Below the pieces are notes generated by a model. The model was not told the DNA's origin. It saw nothing but the letters and a program-made list of their open reading frames with translations, and did not search any database. This document shows positions 10,206 through 18,367 of a DNA stretch of 64,000 nucleotides, one piece after another. Every line of letters begins with the position of its first letter. Within the stretch, counting starts at the first letter, position 1. The stretch covers positions 1-64,000 of the forward strand of contig CALXTQ010000010.1 in the NCBI GenBank assembly GCA_944391485.1, read 5' to 3'. The DNA comes from an uncultured Alphaproteobacteria bacterium. GTDB lineage: Bacteria > Pseudomonadota > Alphaproteobacteria > RF32 > CAG-239. The position numbers and the translations under genes are program-made.

Positions 10206-10234
10206 TTGCCATTTTATTAAATAATAGCTAATAT
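10206..10234 (+). promoter_or_regulatory. Promoter of the sensor kinase gene
   Basis: TTGCCA (10206-10211) and TAATAT (10229-10234) are separated by exactly 17 nt. The expected start point is near 10241. This places the ATG at 10233 inside the -10 box and supports the downstream ATG at 10266 as the real start. Confidence 0.65.
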
Positions 10235-10265
10235 GACGATATCAATACCAGCGCAGGAATTTTTT

Positions 10266-11948
10266 ATGTTCTTTTCATTAAACAAAAAGTTTTTATATAC
10301 CGTCGCCATTTTCTTTCTGTTCACGGCCATTTTGTTCGTTTACACGTTCTACATTTCTTACGGCAACAAAATTCAGGAAGAGCAGAAGTCGACCATTTTA
10401 AGAAACCAGCAGTATCTGGAGCTTTTGTACGAAAACATCACGCTCCGCAAGGAACTGGAAGCGCTGATACATAATAATCCGGATTTACCCCTTTCTTCGC
10501 CGCTGCAGAAATACTTTCAGGATGATGAACACATTCAAGATAAACAGGATGAATTATCCATTGAACAGAAAAGAGCCGCCGAAATCGTCAAAAACTATGA
10601 CGAACGGTACGAGGCAATCCGTCAGGGAATCAAGATTGTGTTTTCCAGCGCGTTTTTGATCATTCTGTCCATGCTTCTGATCTGGTACCTGATGAAAAAA
10701 TGGGTGCTGACGCCGATTAACAACTTATCCGCGGTCAGCAAACTCGTGTCGGCAGGAAACTTTTCCAGTCGTGTCGAAACCGAAAAAGACACAGTCTTTC
10801 CGGATGAGCTCGATGAACTGACTTTTACCTTCAACCGAATGCTGGATAACATTGAAAACAATATCAAGGAAATCAAAAATCAGGAAACTTTCCTGCAATC
10901 CATCATCGACAGCATCCCTGACGGCATCCGTGTCATCGACAGCAACGCTGACATCATCATCGCCAACAAGGAATATTACCGCCAGTGCGGCAGCAGCGAC
11001 TGCATCAACAAAAAATGTTACTATTCCTCCCAAAACCGCAACACGCCCTGCCCACACAGCATGTTTACCTGCCCATTGCATGAAATAAAGGCAAATCATG
11101 CCAAAAACGTAAAAGTTATCCAGCAGTTCGCACATCTGCCGAACAGGCATCTCGCCATCAACGCGGCTCCGCTGTTTATGGAAAACGAAAAAGGAAAAGA
11201 ATTATATATCGTGGAATCAATCAGGGACCTGAGTGAAGACATCCGCTTTTCCCACCAGCAGAAACTTTCCTCTCTCGGTTTTCTGGCGACCTCCGTTGCT
11301 CACGAAATGAAAAACCACCTCGGTTCAATCCGCATGATTATTGAAGGCCTGCTGAGCAAATATTACCGGAACGAAAACGCGCCGGAAGAAGAAAAGAAAT
11401 ATCTGGAACTCATCAACAGTCAGCTCAGTGAATGTATCAATGTTCCCGAACGGCTTCTGAAGCTGGGGCAGTATTCTTCCGAAGAGCAGATGAACGTCAA
11501 CTGCGGCGACTGTATAAAAGATGTTTTGTCCCTCCTCGACTACGAAGCCAAACACGGTGGCATCGAAATTCTGCTGGAACTGCCGCCGGAAGACATTTTC
11601 ATCCGCGGTTCGGAGGGAGATTTCAAAATGGCGCTGATCAATCTAACGCAAAATGCCTTCAAGGCCATGCCCGACGGTGGAAAACTTCGGTTAAGCCTCA
11701 AAGCCGAACCTTCAGGAAAAGCGACCATAGAAATTGCCGACAACGGCATCGGTATTCCCAAGGCAAACCTTAACCGTATTTTCGAACCGTTTTTCTCCGA
11801 GGGCAAAAACTCCCGGACCAAAGGGACCGGCCTCGGTCTTTCCATCGTAAAATCCATCATCGACAAATTCAAGGGAACCATAACAGTCAGCAGTCATGAG
11901 CATCAGGGAACCTGTTTTACCTTAAAATTTCCGATTTCTAAAAAATAA
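10266..11948 (+). CDS. Membrane sensor histidine kinase with Cys-rich PAS-like region
   Basis: A 560-residue histidine kinase. It has a membrane segment at about residues 9-30, a periplasmic part to about 118, a second membrane segment at about 122-142, a HAMP domain, a PAS-like domain at about 210-335, HisKA and HATPase_c. The phosphorylated His is near H346 in VAHEMKNH, with N, G1 (DNGIGIP) and G2 (GTGLGLS) boxes downstream. The PAS-like region carries six Cys at about residues 241-270, including DCINKKCYY and PCPHSMFTCP, suggesting metal, Fe-S or redox sensing. I chose the ATG at 10266 because AGGAA precedes it and the promoter covers the earlier ATG. No response regulator is adjacent; the nearest is at 12911-13543. 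Confidence 0.9.
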   Translation: MFFSLNKKFLYTVAIFFLFTAILFVYTFYISYGNKIQEEQKSTILRNQQYLELLYENITLRKELEALIHNNPDLPLSSPLQKYFQDDEHIQDKQDELSIEQKRAAEIVKNYDERYEAIRQGIKIVFSSAFLIILSMLLIWYLMKKWVLTPINNLSAVSKLVSAGNFSSRVETEKDTVFPDELDELTFTFNRMLDNIENNIKEIKNQETFLQSIIDSIPDGIRVIDSNADIIIANKEYYRQCGSSDCINKKCYYSSQNRNTPCPHSMFTCPLHEIKANHAKNVKVIQQFAHLPNRHLAINAAPLFMENEKGKELYIVESIRDLSEDIRFSHQQKLSSLGFLATSVAHEMKNHLGSIRMIIEGLLSKYYRNENAPEEEKKYLELINSQLSECINVPERLLKLGQYSSEEQMNVNCGDCIKDVLSLLDYEAKHGGIEILLELPPEDIFIRGSEGDFKMALINLTQNAFKAMPDGGKLRLSLKAEPSGKATIEIADNGIGIPKANLNRIFEPFFSEGKNSRTKGTGLGLSIVKSIIDKFKGTITVSSHEHQGTCFTLKFPISKK

Positions 11949-12011
11949 TTTGCAAAAATTAAAATTAAGTATTATACAAGAGAACAATATAAAATAATAA
12001 AGGAAATTTTC

Positions 12012-12233
12012 ATGAGTAAAGAAGAACTTCTTGAATTGACCGGCGATGTTATAGAAAAACTGCCCAACGCGATGTTCAGGGTCAGGCTGGAAAACGGCGT
12101 CGAAATCCTCGCCCATACCGCTGGCAAAATGCGCAAGTTCCGCATTCGCGTCATGGTCGGAGACAAAGTAGATATCGAAATGACCCCTTACGACCTGACC
12201 AAAGGGCGGATTACATTCCGCCACAAAGATTAA
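12012..12233 (+). CDS. infA: Translation initiation factor IF-1
   Basis: IF-1 binds the 30S A site and helps IF-2 and IF-3 during initiation. It is a single OB-fold protein of 73 residues with the family pattern [20 protein letters not shown], then [14 protein letters not shown] and [18 protein letters not shown]. It starts at an ATG behind AAAGGAAATTTTC and ends at an intrinsic terminator. It stands alone here, between the sensor kinase gene and a converging DedA-type gene. Confidence 0.97.
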   Translation: MSKEELLELTGDVIEKLPNAMFRVRLENGVEILAHTAGKMRKFRIRVMVGDKVDIEMTPYDLTKGRITFRHKD

Positions 12234-12260
12234 TAAAACCCCGGTTTCCGGGGTTTTATA
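12234..12260. terminator. Bidirectional terminator between infA and the DedA-type gene
   Basis: Hairpin with arms AAAACCCCGG and CCGGGGTTTT around a TTT loop, directly after the infA stop codon. It is symmetrical, so it can also stop the converging minus-strand transcript. Confidence 0.9.
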
Positions 12261-12875
12261 CTATAAGAACTTGATTGCCGCAAAACCGCCAAATAAAAGA
12301 AGCAGAAAGACAACGGAAAGCATTCCCAGATTTTTTTCAATAAACAGCTTCATTGGCTCACCGTACTTTTTGAGCAGCCAGGCTACAAGGAAAAAGCGCA
12401 TGCCTCGGGCAACAACGGAAGCCAGAATAAAAACAACCAGATCCAAGTGGACAACGCCACTTGCTATGGTAATTACCTTATAGGGGAAAGGCGTGATTCC
12501 CGCACCGAAAACAATCCAGGCGCCCCATTCGTGATAATAATCCTTAAAAACGTCAAATTGATGCATATAACCGTAAAAGGTCAAAATCGGCTTGGCAATC
12601 AAATCAAAGAAATAAACGCCGATAACATAACCGAAAAAACCGCCCAGAACACTGGCCACGGTAGACAGCCCGGCAATCCGCCATGCCTTTGCCGGCGTTG
12701 CCAGCACCATCGGTATCAGCATAATATCGGGAGGAATGGGAAAAAAGGAACTTTCCGCAAAAGCGACGATAAATAAAAACAACATGGCATTTTTCTTGGA
12801 AGCCATATCAAGCATCCAGTCATAAACGGCCTTCACGAAACCGCGGAAATAGTCAATGGTTTTCCTCAAAATCAT
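12261..12875 (-). CDS. DedA/SNARE-associated family membrane protein (YqaA-like)
   Basis: A 204-residue inner-membrane protein with four to five hydrophobic segments. The stretch AFAESSFFPIPPDIMLIPM and the following Gly-rich GGFFGYVIG identify the VTT/DedA superfamily, and GAGITPFPYKVITIASG is the second conserved block. Members are linked to phospholipid flipping and envelope homeostasis; YqaA-type members are poorly characterised. I chose the ATG at 12875, preceded by AAAGGACAG, over TTG/ATG codons upstream that have no ribosome binding site. It lies 35 nt downstream of a response-regulator gene and is probably cotranscribed with it. Confidence 0.88.
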   Translation of the reverse strand: MILRKTIDYFRGFVKAVYDWMLDMASKKNAMLFLFIVAFAESSFFPIPPDIMLIPMVLATPAKAWRIAGLSTVASVLGGFFGYVIGVYFFDLIAKPILTFYGYMHQFDVFKDYYHEWGAWIVFGAGITPFPYKVITIASGVVHLDLVVFILASVVARGMRFFLVAWLLKKYGEPMKLFIEKNLGMLSVVFLLLLFGGFAAIKFL

Positions 12876-12910
12876 AATTCTGTCCTTTGCTGTCTGTAAA
12901 GATGATAACA

Positions 12911-13543
12911 TCAATCTTTCAGATGCAAAGCGATTTTTTTTATATTATCCCGATTTTCCACATAAAAAATTTTCTTATGCCTGATTTTCGGCGCCGCCTC
13001 GTCAAAACGCGGCCGGGAATACTTAATCAGCACCGCCCGCGGCGTATTTTTCCGCATATAAATCTGCGCCGCGTTCAGATCGTTTACCTCAAAAAAGCTG
13101 ATATTGTTTTCGCGCAGGGCATCCATAATTTCCGGAGACAGCGGATCATAATCGTCAATAAGCAATACGTCGTGATTCTGCCCCCCTTTGCCATAGGAAT
13201 CCACAATATCCATGAACTTTTCCATTTCGACGGGTTTATTGAGATAATGAGCAACGCCTTTAGCTACGGCCAAATTTTTGTCGGACAGCATCGTCAGCAT
13301 AACGACAGGCGCCAGCTTTTTGGATTCTTCGTCCAGAAGCTGCAAAACCTCCCAGCCGCTGACTTCGGGCATATTTACATCCAAAATAAACAGATCGGGA
13401 TGCACCTCTCTGGCATAGAGCAGAAACTTATAGGCATTCGTTACGGAAAAGACGTCATATCCGCGCGCCGCCAGCAGTTCCCGGTACATATCCAAAAAAA
13501 TAGCGTCATCATCCAGCATAAAAATCTTGCCAACTTTACTCAT
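12911..13543 (-). CDS. Response regulator with receiver domain and degenerate second domain
   Basis: The N-terminal receiver domain (about residues 5-120) has acidic residues D11-D13, the phosphoacceptor D55 in LFILDVNMPEVSGWE and the Lys in YLNKPVE. From residue about 125 a second stretch starts NHDVLLIDDYD, which looks like a receiver-type beta-alpha fold without the phosphorylation site (the expected position reads VLIKYSRP). There is no DNA-binding output domain, so it probably acts through protein contacts, as CheY/DivK-type or phosphorelay regulators do. Its cognate kinase is unknown; the sensor kinase at 10266-11948 is close but on the other strand. Confidence 0.85.
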   Translation of the reverse strand: MSKVGKIFMLDDDAIFLDMYRELLAARGYDVFSVTNAYKFLLYAREVHPDLFILDVNMPEVSGWEVLQLLDEESKKLAPVVMLTMLSDKNLAVAKGVAHYLNKPVEMEKFMDIVDSYGKGGQNHDVLLIDDYDPLSPEIMDALRENNISFFEVNDLNAAQIYMRKNTPRAVLIKYSRPRFDEAAPKIRHKKIFYVENRDNIKKIALHLKD

Positions 13544-13606
13544 CGTCTTGCCCTCAGGTAAACAACAATCACAGTTGACACAGATATAATCGCTGAAACG
13601 GTAATT

Positions 13607-14455
13607 TTAAGAGTGCTCTGTCTGGTTAAGATATGCCTGATAAGTGTTTTCCAGCAGCATCGCGATGGTCATCGGCCCGACCCCGCCCGGAACCGGCGTA
13701 ATAAAACCGGCTTGTCCGCAGACATCCTCAAAATCAACATCTCCGCACAGTTTTCCCTCTATACGGTTAATTCCGACATCAATCACGGCAGCACCAGATT
13801 TTACCCAGTTTCTTTTCACAAGTTTCGGACAGCCGCAGGCCGCAACCAGAATGTCCGCCGTCGCACAAAGCTCCGGAAGATTTGCGGTTTTGGAATGTGC
13901 CACCGTAACAGTGCAGTCATGATTCAGCAGCAGCGACGCCAGCGGTCTGCCGACAATGTTTGAACGTCCGATAATAACGGCATGCATACCCTTCAGACTT
14001 GGATAAACACTGTGCAGAATATGCAGAATTCCCTTCGGCGTCGCCGCCACAACCGCTTTATCGCTTCCAGACTGCAGCAGACCGGCATTATACGGATTAA
14101 AGCCGTCCACATCTTTTTGGGGCAGAATGGCACCGATGATTTTTTCCGGATTAATCTGAGCCGGCAGCGGCAGCTGCACAAGAATACCGTGAATGTTTTC
14201 ATCCTGATTCAAATGTTCTATCAGGGCAAGCAGCCCATTTTCCGAAGTTTTTTCCTCCAGATGAAAAATATCGCATTCCATTCCCACGGCTTTGGCCGCT
14301 TTTTGTTTACTGCGGTCATAAACCAGACTGGCCTCGTCATCCCCGACCAATATAACGGCCAGATGCGGCTTGTGATTTTTTTCGGCAATCCGGACGGCAA
14401 TCCGTGATTTCACGTCCGCCGCCAGAGCTTTTCCGTCAATAACAACCGTACTCAT
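13607..14455 (-). CDS. folD: Bifunctional methylene-THF dehydrogenase / methenyl-THF cyclohydrolase
   Basis: FolD oxidises 5,10-methylene-THF with NADP and hydrolyses the product to 10-formyl-THF, supplying one-carbon units for purines and initiator tRNA. The 282 residues contain the catalytic YDRSKQKAA block (Lys of YxxxK), HGILVQLPLP, KDVDGFNPYNAG, the cofactor motif VIIGRSNIVGRPLA and the C-terminal TPVPGGVGPMTIAML. All are standard; the Asp after the Tyr is less usual. Its ATG overlaps the stop codon of the upstream DUF167 gene (ATGA), so the two are translationally coupled. Confidence 0.97.
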   Translation of the reverse strand: MSTVVIDGKALAADVKSRIAVRIAEKNHKPHLAVILVGDDEASLVYDRSKQKAAKAVGMECDIFHLEEKTSENGLLALIEHLNQDENIHGILVQLPLPAQINPEKIIGAILPQKDVDGFNPYNAGLLQSGSDKAVVAATPKGILHILHSVYPSLKGMHAVIIGRSNIVGRPLASLLLNHDCTVTVAHSKTANLPELCATADILVAACGCPKLVKRNWVKSGAAVIDVGINRIEGKLCGDVDFEDVCGQAGFITPVPGGVGPMTIAMLLENTYQAYLNQTEHS

Positions 14456-14763
14456 TTTATCTCCTCCGCCAAACCAGCAACGCGTTCCGCAATATCCTTG
14501 TCGCCGGCAATCAACAGCTTTTTGCAGCGGTCTGTGTTTCCCGAAACCAACGCAATCGCCGATTTGGCCGTCTTAAGTTTTTTGGCCAGAAACGCTACCA
14601 GTTCCTTATTGGCCTTTCCTTTTTCCGGAACCGAACAGACGCTGACCTTCAAAAACTCAACGCCGGCGCCGTCCGTATATATACCGGTCAGCATGCAGGC
14701 GGAAGCATTCGGAGTCAGCCTGACTCTCAAAACAATGCCATCGTCTCTTTTCTCAAAAAACAA
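14452..14763 (-). CDS. DUF167 (YggU-type) family protein
   Basis: A 103-residue protein of the DUF167 family, whose function is unknown. Family marks are LRVRLTPNASA near residue 12 and the block SVPEKGKANKELVAFLAK, followed by VSGNTDRCKKLLIAG. The start is a TTG at 14763 preceded by GGGAGG at good spacing; no ATG in frame would leave the N-terminal strand intact. Together with yggT upstream and folD downstream it forms an order common in alphaproteobacteria. A terminator-like hairpin lies between yggT and this gene. Confidence 0.9.
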   Translation of the reverse strand: MFFEKRDDGIVLRVRLTPNASACMLTGIYTDGAGVEFLKVSVCSVPEKGKANKELVAFLAKKLKTAKSAIALVSGNTDRCKKLLIAGDKDIAERVAGLAEEIK

Positions 14764-14828
14764 TCTTCAACCTCCCGGTTCCGCGCAAACATCCCTGTCG
14801 GAACGGCAAAGACAGCCCCTGCGCATTA

Positions 14829-14871
14829 CAAAAAAAACGGCGGGATTCAAGATATCCTTCTCCGCCCGCCG
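14829..14871 (-). terminator. Terminator-like hairpin between yggT and the DUF167 gene
   Basis: On the minus strand, CGGCGGG (14871-14865) pairs with CCCGCCG (14844-14838) over a 20-nt loop and is followed by eight T. It lies in the 134-nt gap and may terminate most yggT transcripts, leaving DUF167-folD to readthrough or to their own promoter. Confidence 0.65.
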
Positions 14872-14897
14872 CACGACAAAACTCCTGTTTCCGCCGG

Positions 14898-15197
14898 CTA
14901 CATAACCATTTCCGACAGACGGTAAACCAGACGCCCGACAAAAAGCAGGGCCAACAGCAAAATAAACGGCGAGAAATCAAATCCCGAAACCGGGGGAATT
15001 TTGCTTCTGATTTTCGCATAAACCGGTTCCGTGGCCTTTTCCAACAGCTCCATGGTTTTTTTGGCATATTTGTTGTTGGGTTCCAAAATCTTGAAATGGA
15101 TCAGCCAGTGCAGAACGACTTCTACAACGACGATTTTGAAATAAATATCAACAACCAGAGCTATGATATAGAAAAAAGGTTCCAATAAAGCGCCCAT
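14898..15197 (-). CDS. YggT family membrane protein
   Basis: A 99-residue protein with two hydrophobic segments, at about residues 7-30 and 77-95. They are joined by a loop with FKILEPNNKYAKK and EPVYAKIRSKIPPVSGFDFSPF; the last stretch is the YggT family signature (RxxIPPxxGxDxSP). Family members are linked to osmotic tolerance, division or ion uptake, but the biochemical role is not settled. AGGAG precedes the ATG. It is the first gene of the yggT-DUF167-folD group. Confidence 0.93.
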   Translation of the reverse strand: MGALLEPFFYIIALVVDIYFKIVVVEVVLHWLIHFKILEPNNKYAKKTMELLEKATEPVYAKIRSKIPPVSGFDFSPFILLLALLFVGRLVYRLSEMVM

Positions 15198-15275
15198 AAA
15201 AAAACTCCTAAAAAATTAAAGACAATTCTTTCCCAAATTAAACGCAAAATTCCGCTTTGTCTACCAAATATTGCG

Positions 15276-16355
15276 TTATCTACCACCCATCTCGCGGCCT
15301 GACAAAGACCTAAACCTGTCAATATCGAAAGCACGTTTCCGCACTTCGGAATAATTATATTCAGGAGCGTCTTTCAAAGGCGGGCGTCGGCCACTCAGCC
15401 GTTCAATATGTTCAATCAGAGCCTGGCGGGACGACAGATTTTCATTTCCCATGCGGCGCAGCACAAGCTCCTCTCCCATGCTGTGGTCATAGCGGCTGTC
15501 ATACTCGCGGCTGCTCATGGAGAACAGAACCTTTTCGCGCAGCCGGTCATAATGCGAATAGCCGGGCTGCATATCCCTATCGCTTCCGTGATAAATGCCG
15601 TAGCCGTTGTCGCGATAACCGTGATCCCGGCCGTCGTAATAGCTGCGTCCCAGATTTCTCAGCACGTCTTCCGCAACCTGATCGGCCAGTTCATGTCCTT
15701 TATACAGTTTAACAACACCGTAGTATTCCAGCGCTTTTTTATATTCCTGCTCATTTGTCTCATGATCGGCTTTATCCTTGGTGGTTTGCTGAATAGCGCT
15801 GCGCATCTGGCGGAGTTTGTCAAGTTTCAGACGCAGTTCTTCGTAACGGACTTTTGCGTCCGGAAAGGTGCTGTTCTGATACAGTCCCATACAGACCATA
15901 AGCTCTGTTTCACGCTGGTAAGACATATCGAGAAAATCATTTCGTTCCTGCAGATCTTCAACCGTAACTTTTCCGTCGTTCATATGTTTGATAATATCCA
16001 GAGTATCGTCAATCCAGCGGAAATATTCCTGACTTGAGGTTGTTTCCGAGTTGATGAGCTCAATGGAACTGGCAATCTGATACTGAAGGTCTTCGACCCT
16101 GATTTCTTCCGTGCCGATTTTTATGCGGGAATCCCGTGGAGCCAAAACCAGCTCCCGGCTGATTCTCTCGCTGTCGGCGCGGCTGACGTCCGGGTACTTC
16201 CGCTCCACCGCCTCGCGGATAATAACGTTGACCCTGTCAACTTTCGGCGCCGCCCCCATCTCCAGTTTTGCAAAGTCTTTCAGCCCCATGGCCTGAGCGC
16301 GCACGATCCGCCCCTGATGCTCTCTCCGCGCCGTATTCTGTTCTTCTTCAAACAT
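15276..16355 (-). CDS. Unknown protein, cotranscribed with a TerB-like gene
   Basis: I do not recognise this 359-residue protein. It has a strong start (AAAGGAG seven nt before the ATG). It is soluble and highly charged, with no signal peptide or membrane segment. Residues about 85-215 are predicted helical and coiled-coil-like (for example RYEELRLKLDKLRQMRSAIQ). They are followed by a Tyr/Asp/Gly/Arg-rich section at about 240-275 (SYYDGRDHGYRDNGYGIYHG and on), then a helical tail rich in Arg. The TerB-like gene ends 33 nt upstream on the same strand, so a shared role is plausible. Nothing in the sequence gives an enzymatic activity. Confidence 0.8.
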   Translation of the reverse strand: MFEEEQNTARREHQGRIVRAQAMGLKDFAKLEMGAAPKVDRVNVIIREAVERKYPDVSRADSERISRELVLAPRDSRIKIGTEEIRVEDLQYQIASSIELINSETTSSQEYFRWIDDTLDIIKHMNDGKVTVEDLQERNDFLDMSYQRETELMVCMGLYQNSTFPDAKVRYEELRLKLDKLRQMRSAIQQTTKDKADHETNEQEYKKALEYYGVVKLYKGHELADQVAEDVLRNLGRSYYDGRDHGYRDNGYGIYHGSDRDMQPGYSHYDRLREKVLFSMSSREYDSRYDHSMGEELVLRRMGNENLSSRQALIEHIERLSGRRPPLKDAPEYNYSEVRKRAFDIDRFRSLSGREMGGR

Positions 16356-16388
16356 TGTCTTCTCCTTTATGAAAAGGCATTAAATCTG

Positions 16389-16838
16389 TTATTTCACTTC
16401 CTCGAAAATGATTTTAGCCTGCTCAAGCCAGATAATGCGGTCAATAATCCAGTTGCTGATCTGTTCGATTTTTTCCAGCTCGACACCCATTGCCTGCCCG
16501 ACCTTTCCGATCAGCAGAGTTTCCTCATCGGACAAGACATCGTCGGCATGAGCCAGAACGCACATTTCGCGGATCAGTTCCAGCGCCGCCCGGCGGTTGT
16601 CAATAATTTTAACTGCTTCAATAACCTCTTCGTCATTGTCGATCTTCAGAATTTCATCGACCCGTTTCGGCGAAACCCCGTAAACACCGGCAATCTCTTT
16701 GATATAGGAAACTTCGTCGGGATCCAGATGTCCGTCCGCCGCCGCCAGTCTGGAAAAAGCTTTCATAAATGCGATTTTCTGATCCTCGTTTAACTTAGAT
16801 AAAATTTCCATATTATGCTCCATATTCAACACCACCAT
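16389..16838 (-). CDS. TerB-like (tellurite resistance TerB fold) protein
   Basis: A 149-residue all-helical acidic protein. The pattern FMKAFSRLAAADGHLDPDEV, then YIKEIAGVYGVS, and a second half with MCVLAHADDVLSDEETLLI, matches the TerB/DjlA-N fold with its two Asp-rich metal-binding-like loops (DGHLDPDE and DDVLSDEE). I chose the ATG at 16838, preceded by AAAGG; the frame is open further upstream. TerB-like domains occur in stress and membrane-associated complexes, but no ter operon is present. The downstream partner is the unknown 359-residue protein. Confidence 0.8.
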   Translation of the reverse strand: MVVLNMEHNMEILSKLNEDQKIAFMKAFSRLAAADGHLDPDEVSYIKEIAGVYGVSPKRVDEILKIDNDEEVIEAVKIIDNRRAALELIREMCVLAHADDVLSDEETLLIGKVGQAMGVELEKIEQISNWIIDRIIWLEQAKIIFEEVK

Positions 16839-17034
16839 AAAAAATTTCCTTTCAGACAAAGTCCGTTTGTCAGTCAAATGATACAAAAAAAGCTCCGATT
16901 AAGCAACAAAAAACCTGAGCAGAAAAAAATAAAACCCCCAAAGCCGTGAAAACTGCGAAAAAGGCATTGAAAATCCGAACCGATTACCCTAAACTGACAG
17001 AAGAAACATAATAAGAAAAGCTATTGAGAACAAC

Positions 17035-18366
17035 GTGAACAAAAAATATTATATTAAAACTTTCGGCTGCCAGATGAACGTCTATGACTCACAACGCATA
17101 GCAAACATACTGGAAGGACTGGGATATGGACAGGCGTCAACGCCCCGTGCGGCCGATCTGATCATCTTCAACACATGCCACATACGTGAAAAAGCAGCGG
17201 AAAAGGTTTTTTCCGATCTGGGACGCATCAACCTGATAAAACAGGAACGCGCCGCGGAAGGACTGGACACGATCATTGGCGTCGTCGGCTGCGTGGTTCA
17301 GGCTGAAGATGAGGAAATTGCCAAACGCGCTCCGTTTGTAGACTTTGCCACCGGCCCCCTCACTTACCACCGCATCCCCGAAATTCTGGCCAAAGTTTCC
17401 CGCCGGCGCGGCATCAGTATCATAGATACCGATTTTCCCGCGGTGGCAAAATTCGACTATCTTCCGGAAAACAAAGCTTCCGGCGGCTGCTCATATCTCG
17501 CCGTGCAGGAAGGCTGCAACAATTTCTGCACCTATTGCGTTGTTCCCTATACCCGCGGCGCGGAATATTCGCGGCCCGTCGGAAAAGTCGTTGAAGAAGC
17601 GCGCCGCCTCGTCGAAACCGGCAGTCTGGAAATAAATCTGCTTGGGCAGAACGTCAACTCGTATCACGGCGAAGATGAAAACGGCAAAGAACGCAACCTT
17701 GCCTATCTGCTGCGGCGGCTGGCGGAGATTGACGGGCTGAAGCGCATTCGTTACACCACTTCCTATCCGGCCGATGTTGATGACGACCTTATCGCCTGCC
17801 ACAGGGATCTGGACAAGCTGATGCCTTACCTGCATCTGCCGATTCAGTCCGGGTCGGACAGAATATTGAAAGCAATGAACCGCCGGCACAGCCTTGCCGA
17901 TTATCTCAAAATCGTCGACAAACTCAAACAGGCCAATCCCGCCATCGGCATGTCATCGGATTTTATTGTCGGCTTCCCCGGCGAAACGGATCAGGATTTT
18001 GCCGCAACGCTGGACGTTGTCAGAAAAATCGAATATATTCAGGCTTTTTCTTTCAAATACAGCCGCCGGCCGGGAACTCCCGCCGCGGTAATGCCCATGC
18101 AGGTTGAGGAAAAAGTCAAAAAAGAACGGCTAGACATTTTGCAGGATCTGTTATTTTCATATCAGTTAAAGTTTAATAAACAATCTGTTGGTAAGATAAT
18201 GCCCGTTTTGTTTGAAACAAAGGGCCGGCATTCCGGCCAGCTGATCGGGCGGACGCCGTACATGCAGAACCTGCACGCCGAACTCGGTAAAGAAAATTTA
18301 AACAAAATCGTTAATATTAAAGTAACGGAAGCAACAACAAACTCACTCAGTGGAAAGGCAGCGTAA
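17035..18366 (+). CDS. miaB: tRNA-2-methylthio-N6-dimethylallyladenosine synthase
   Basis: Radical-SAM methylthiotransferase that modifies A37 of tRNAs reading UNN codons. The UPF0004 domain has three cluster Cys (TFGCQMN, FNTCHIRE, VVGCVVQ). The radical-SAM motif is CNNFCTYCVVPYTRG, followed by the TIM barrel (LGQNVNSY, HLPIQSGSD) and a C-terminal TRAM domain (about residues 375-440). The start is a GTG at 17035 with a poor ribosome binding site, chosen because MNKKYYIKTFGCQMN is the family start. It is the first gene of the miaB-phoH-ybeY-corC-lnt run, a conserved alphaproteobacterial order. Confidence 0.96.
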   Translation: MNKKYYIKTFGCQMNVYDSQRIANILEGLGYGQASTPRAADLIIFNTCHIREKAAEKVFSDLGRINLIKQERAAEGLDTIIGVVGCVVQAEDEEIAKRAPFVDFATGPLTYHRIPEILAKVSRRRGISIIDTDFPAVAKFDYLPENKASGGCSYLAVQEGCNNFCTYCVVPYTRGAEYSRPVGKVVEEARRLVETGSLEINLLGQNVNSYHGEDENGKERNLAYLLRRLAEIDGLKRIRYTTSYPADVDDDLIACHRDLDKLMPYLHLPIQSGSDRILKAMNRRHSLADYLKIVDKLKQANPAIGMSSDFIVGFPGETDQDFAATLDVVRKIEYIQAFSFKYSRRPGTPAAVMPMQVEEKVKKERLDILQDLLFSYQLKFNKQSVGKIMPVLFETKGRHSGQLIGRTPYMQNLHAELGKENLNKIVNIKVTEATTNSLSGKAA

Positions 18367-18367
18367 A

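Noticed and set aside
10233..10265. Upstream ATG of the sensor kinase
   Set aside because: It lies inside the -10 box of the likely promoter and has no ribosome binding site; the ATG at 10266 follows AGGAA.
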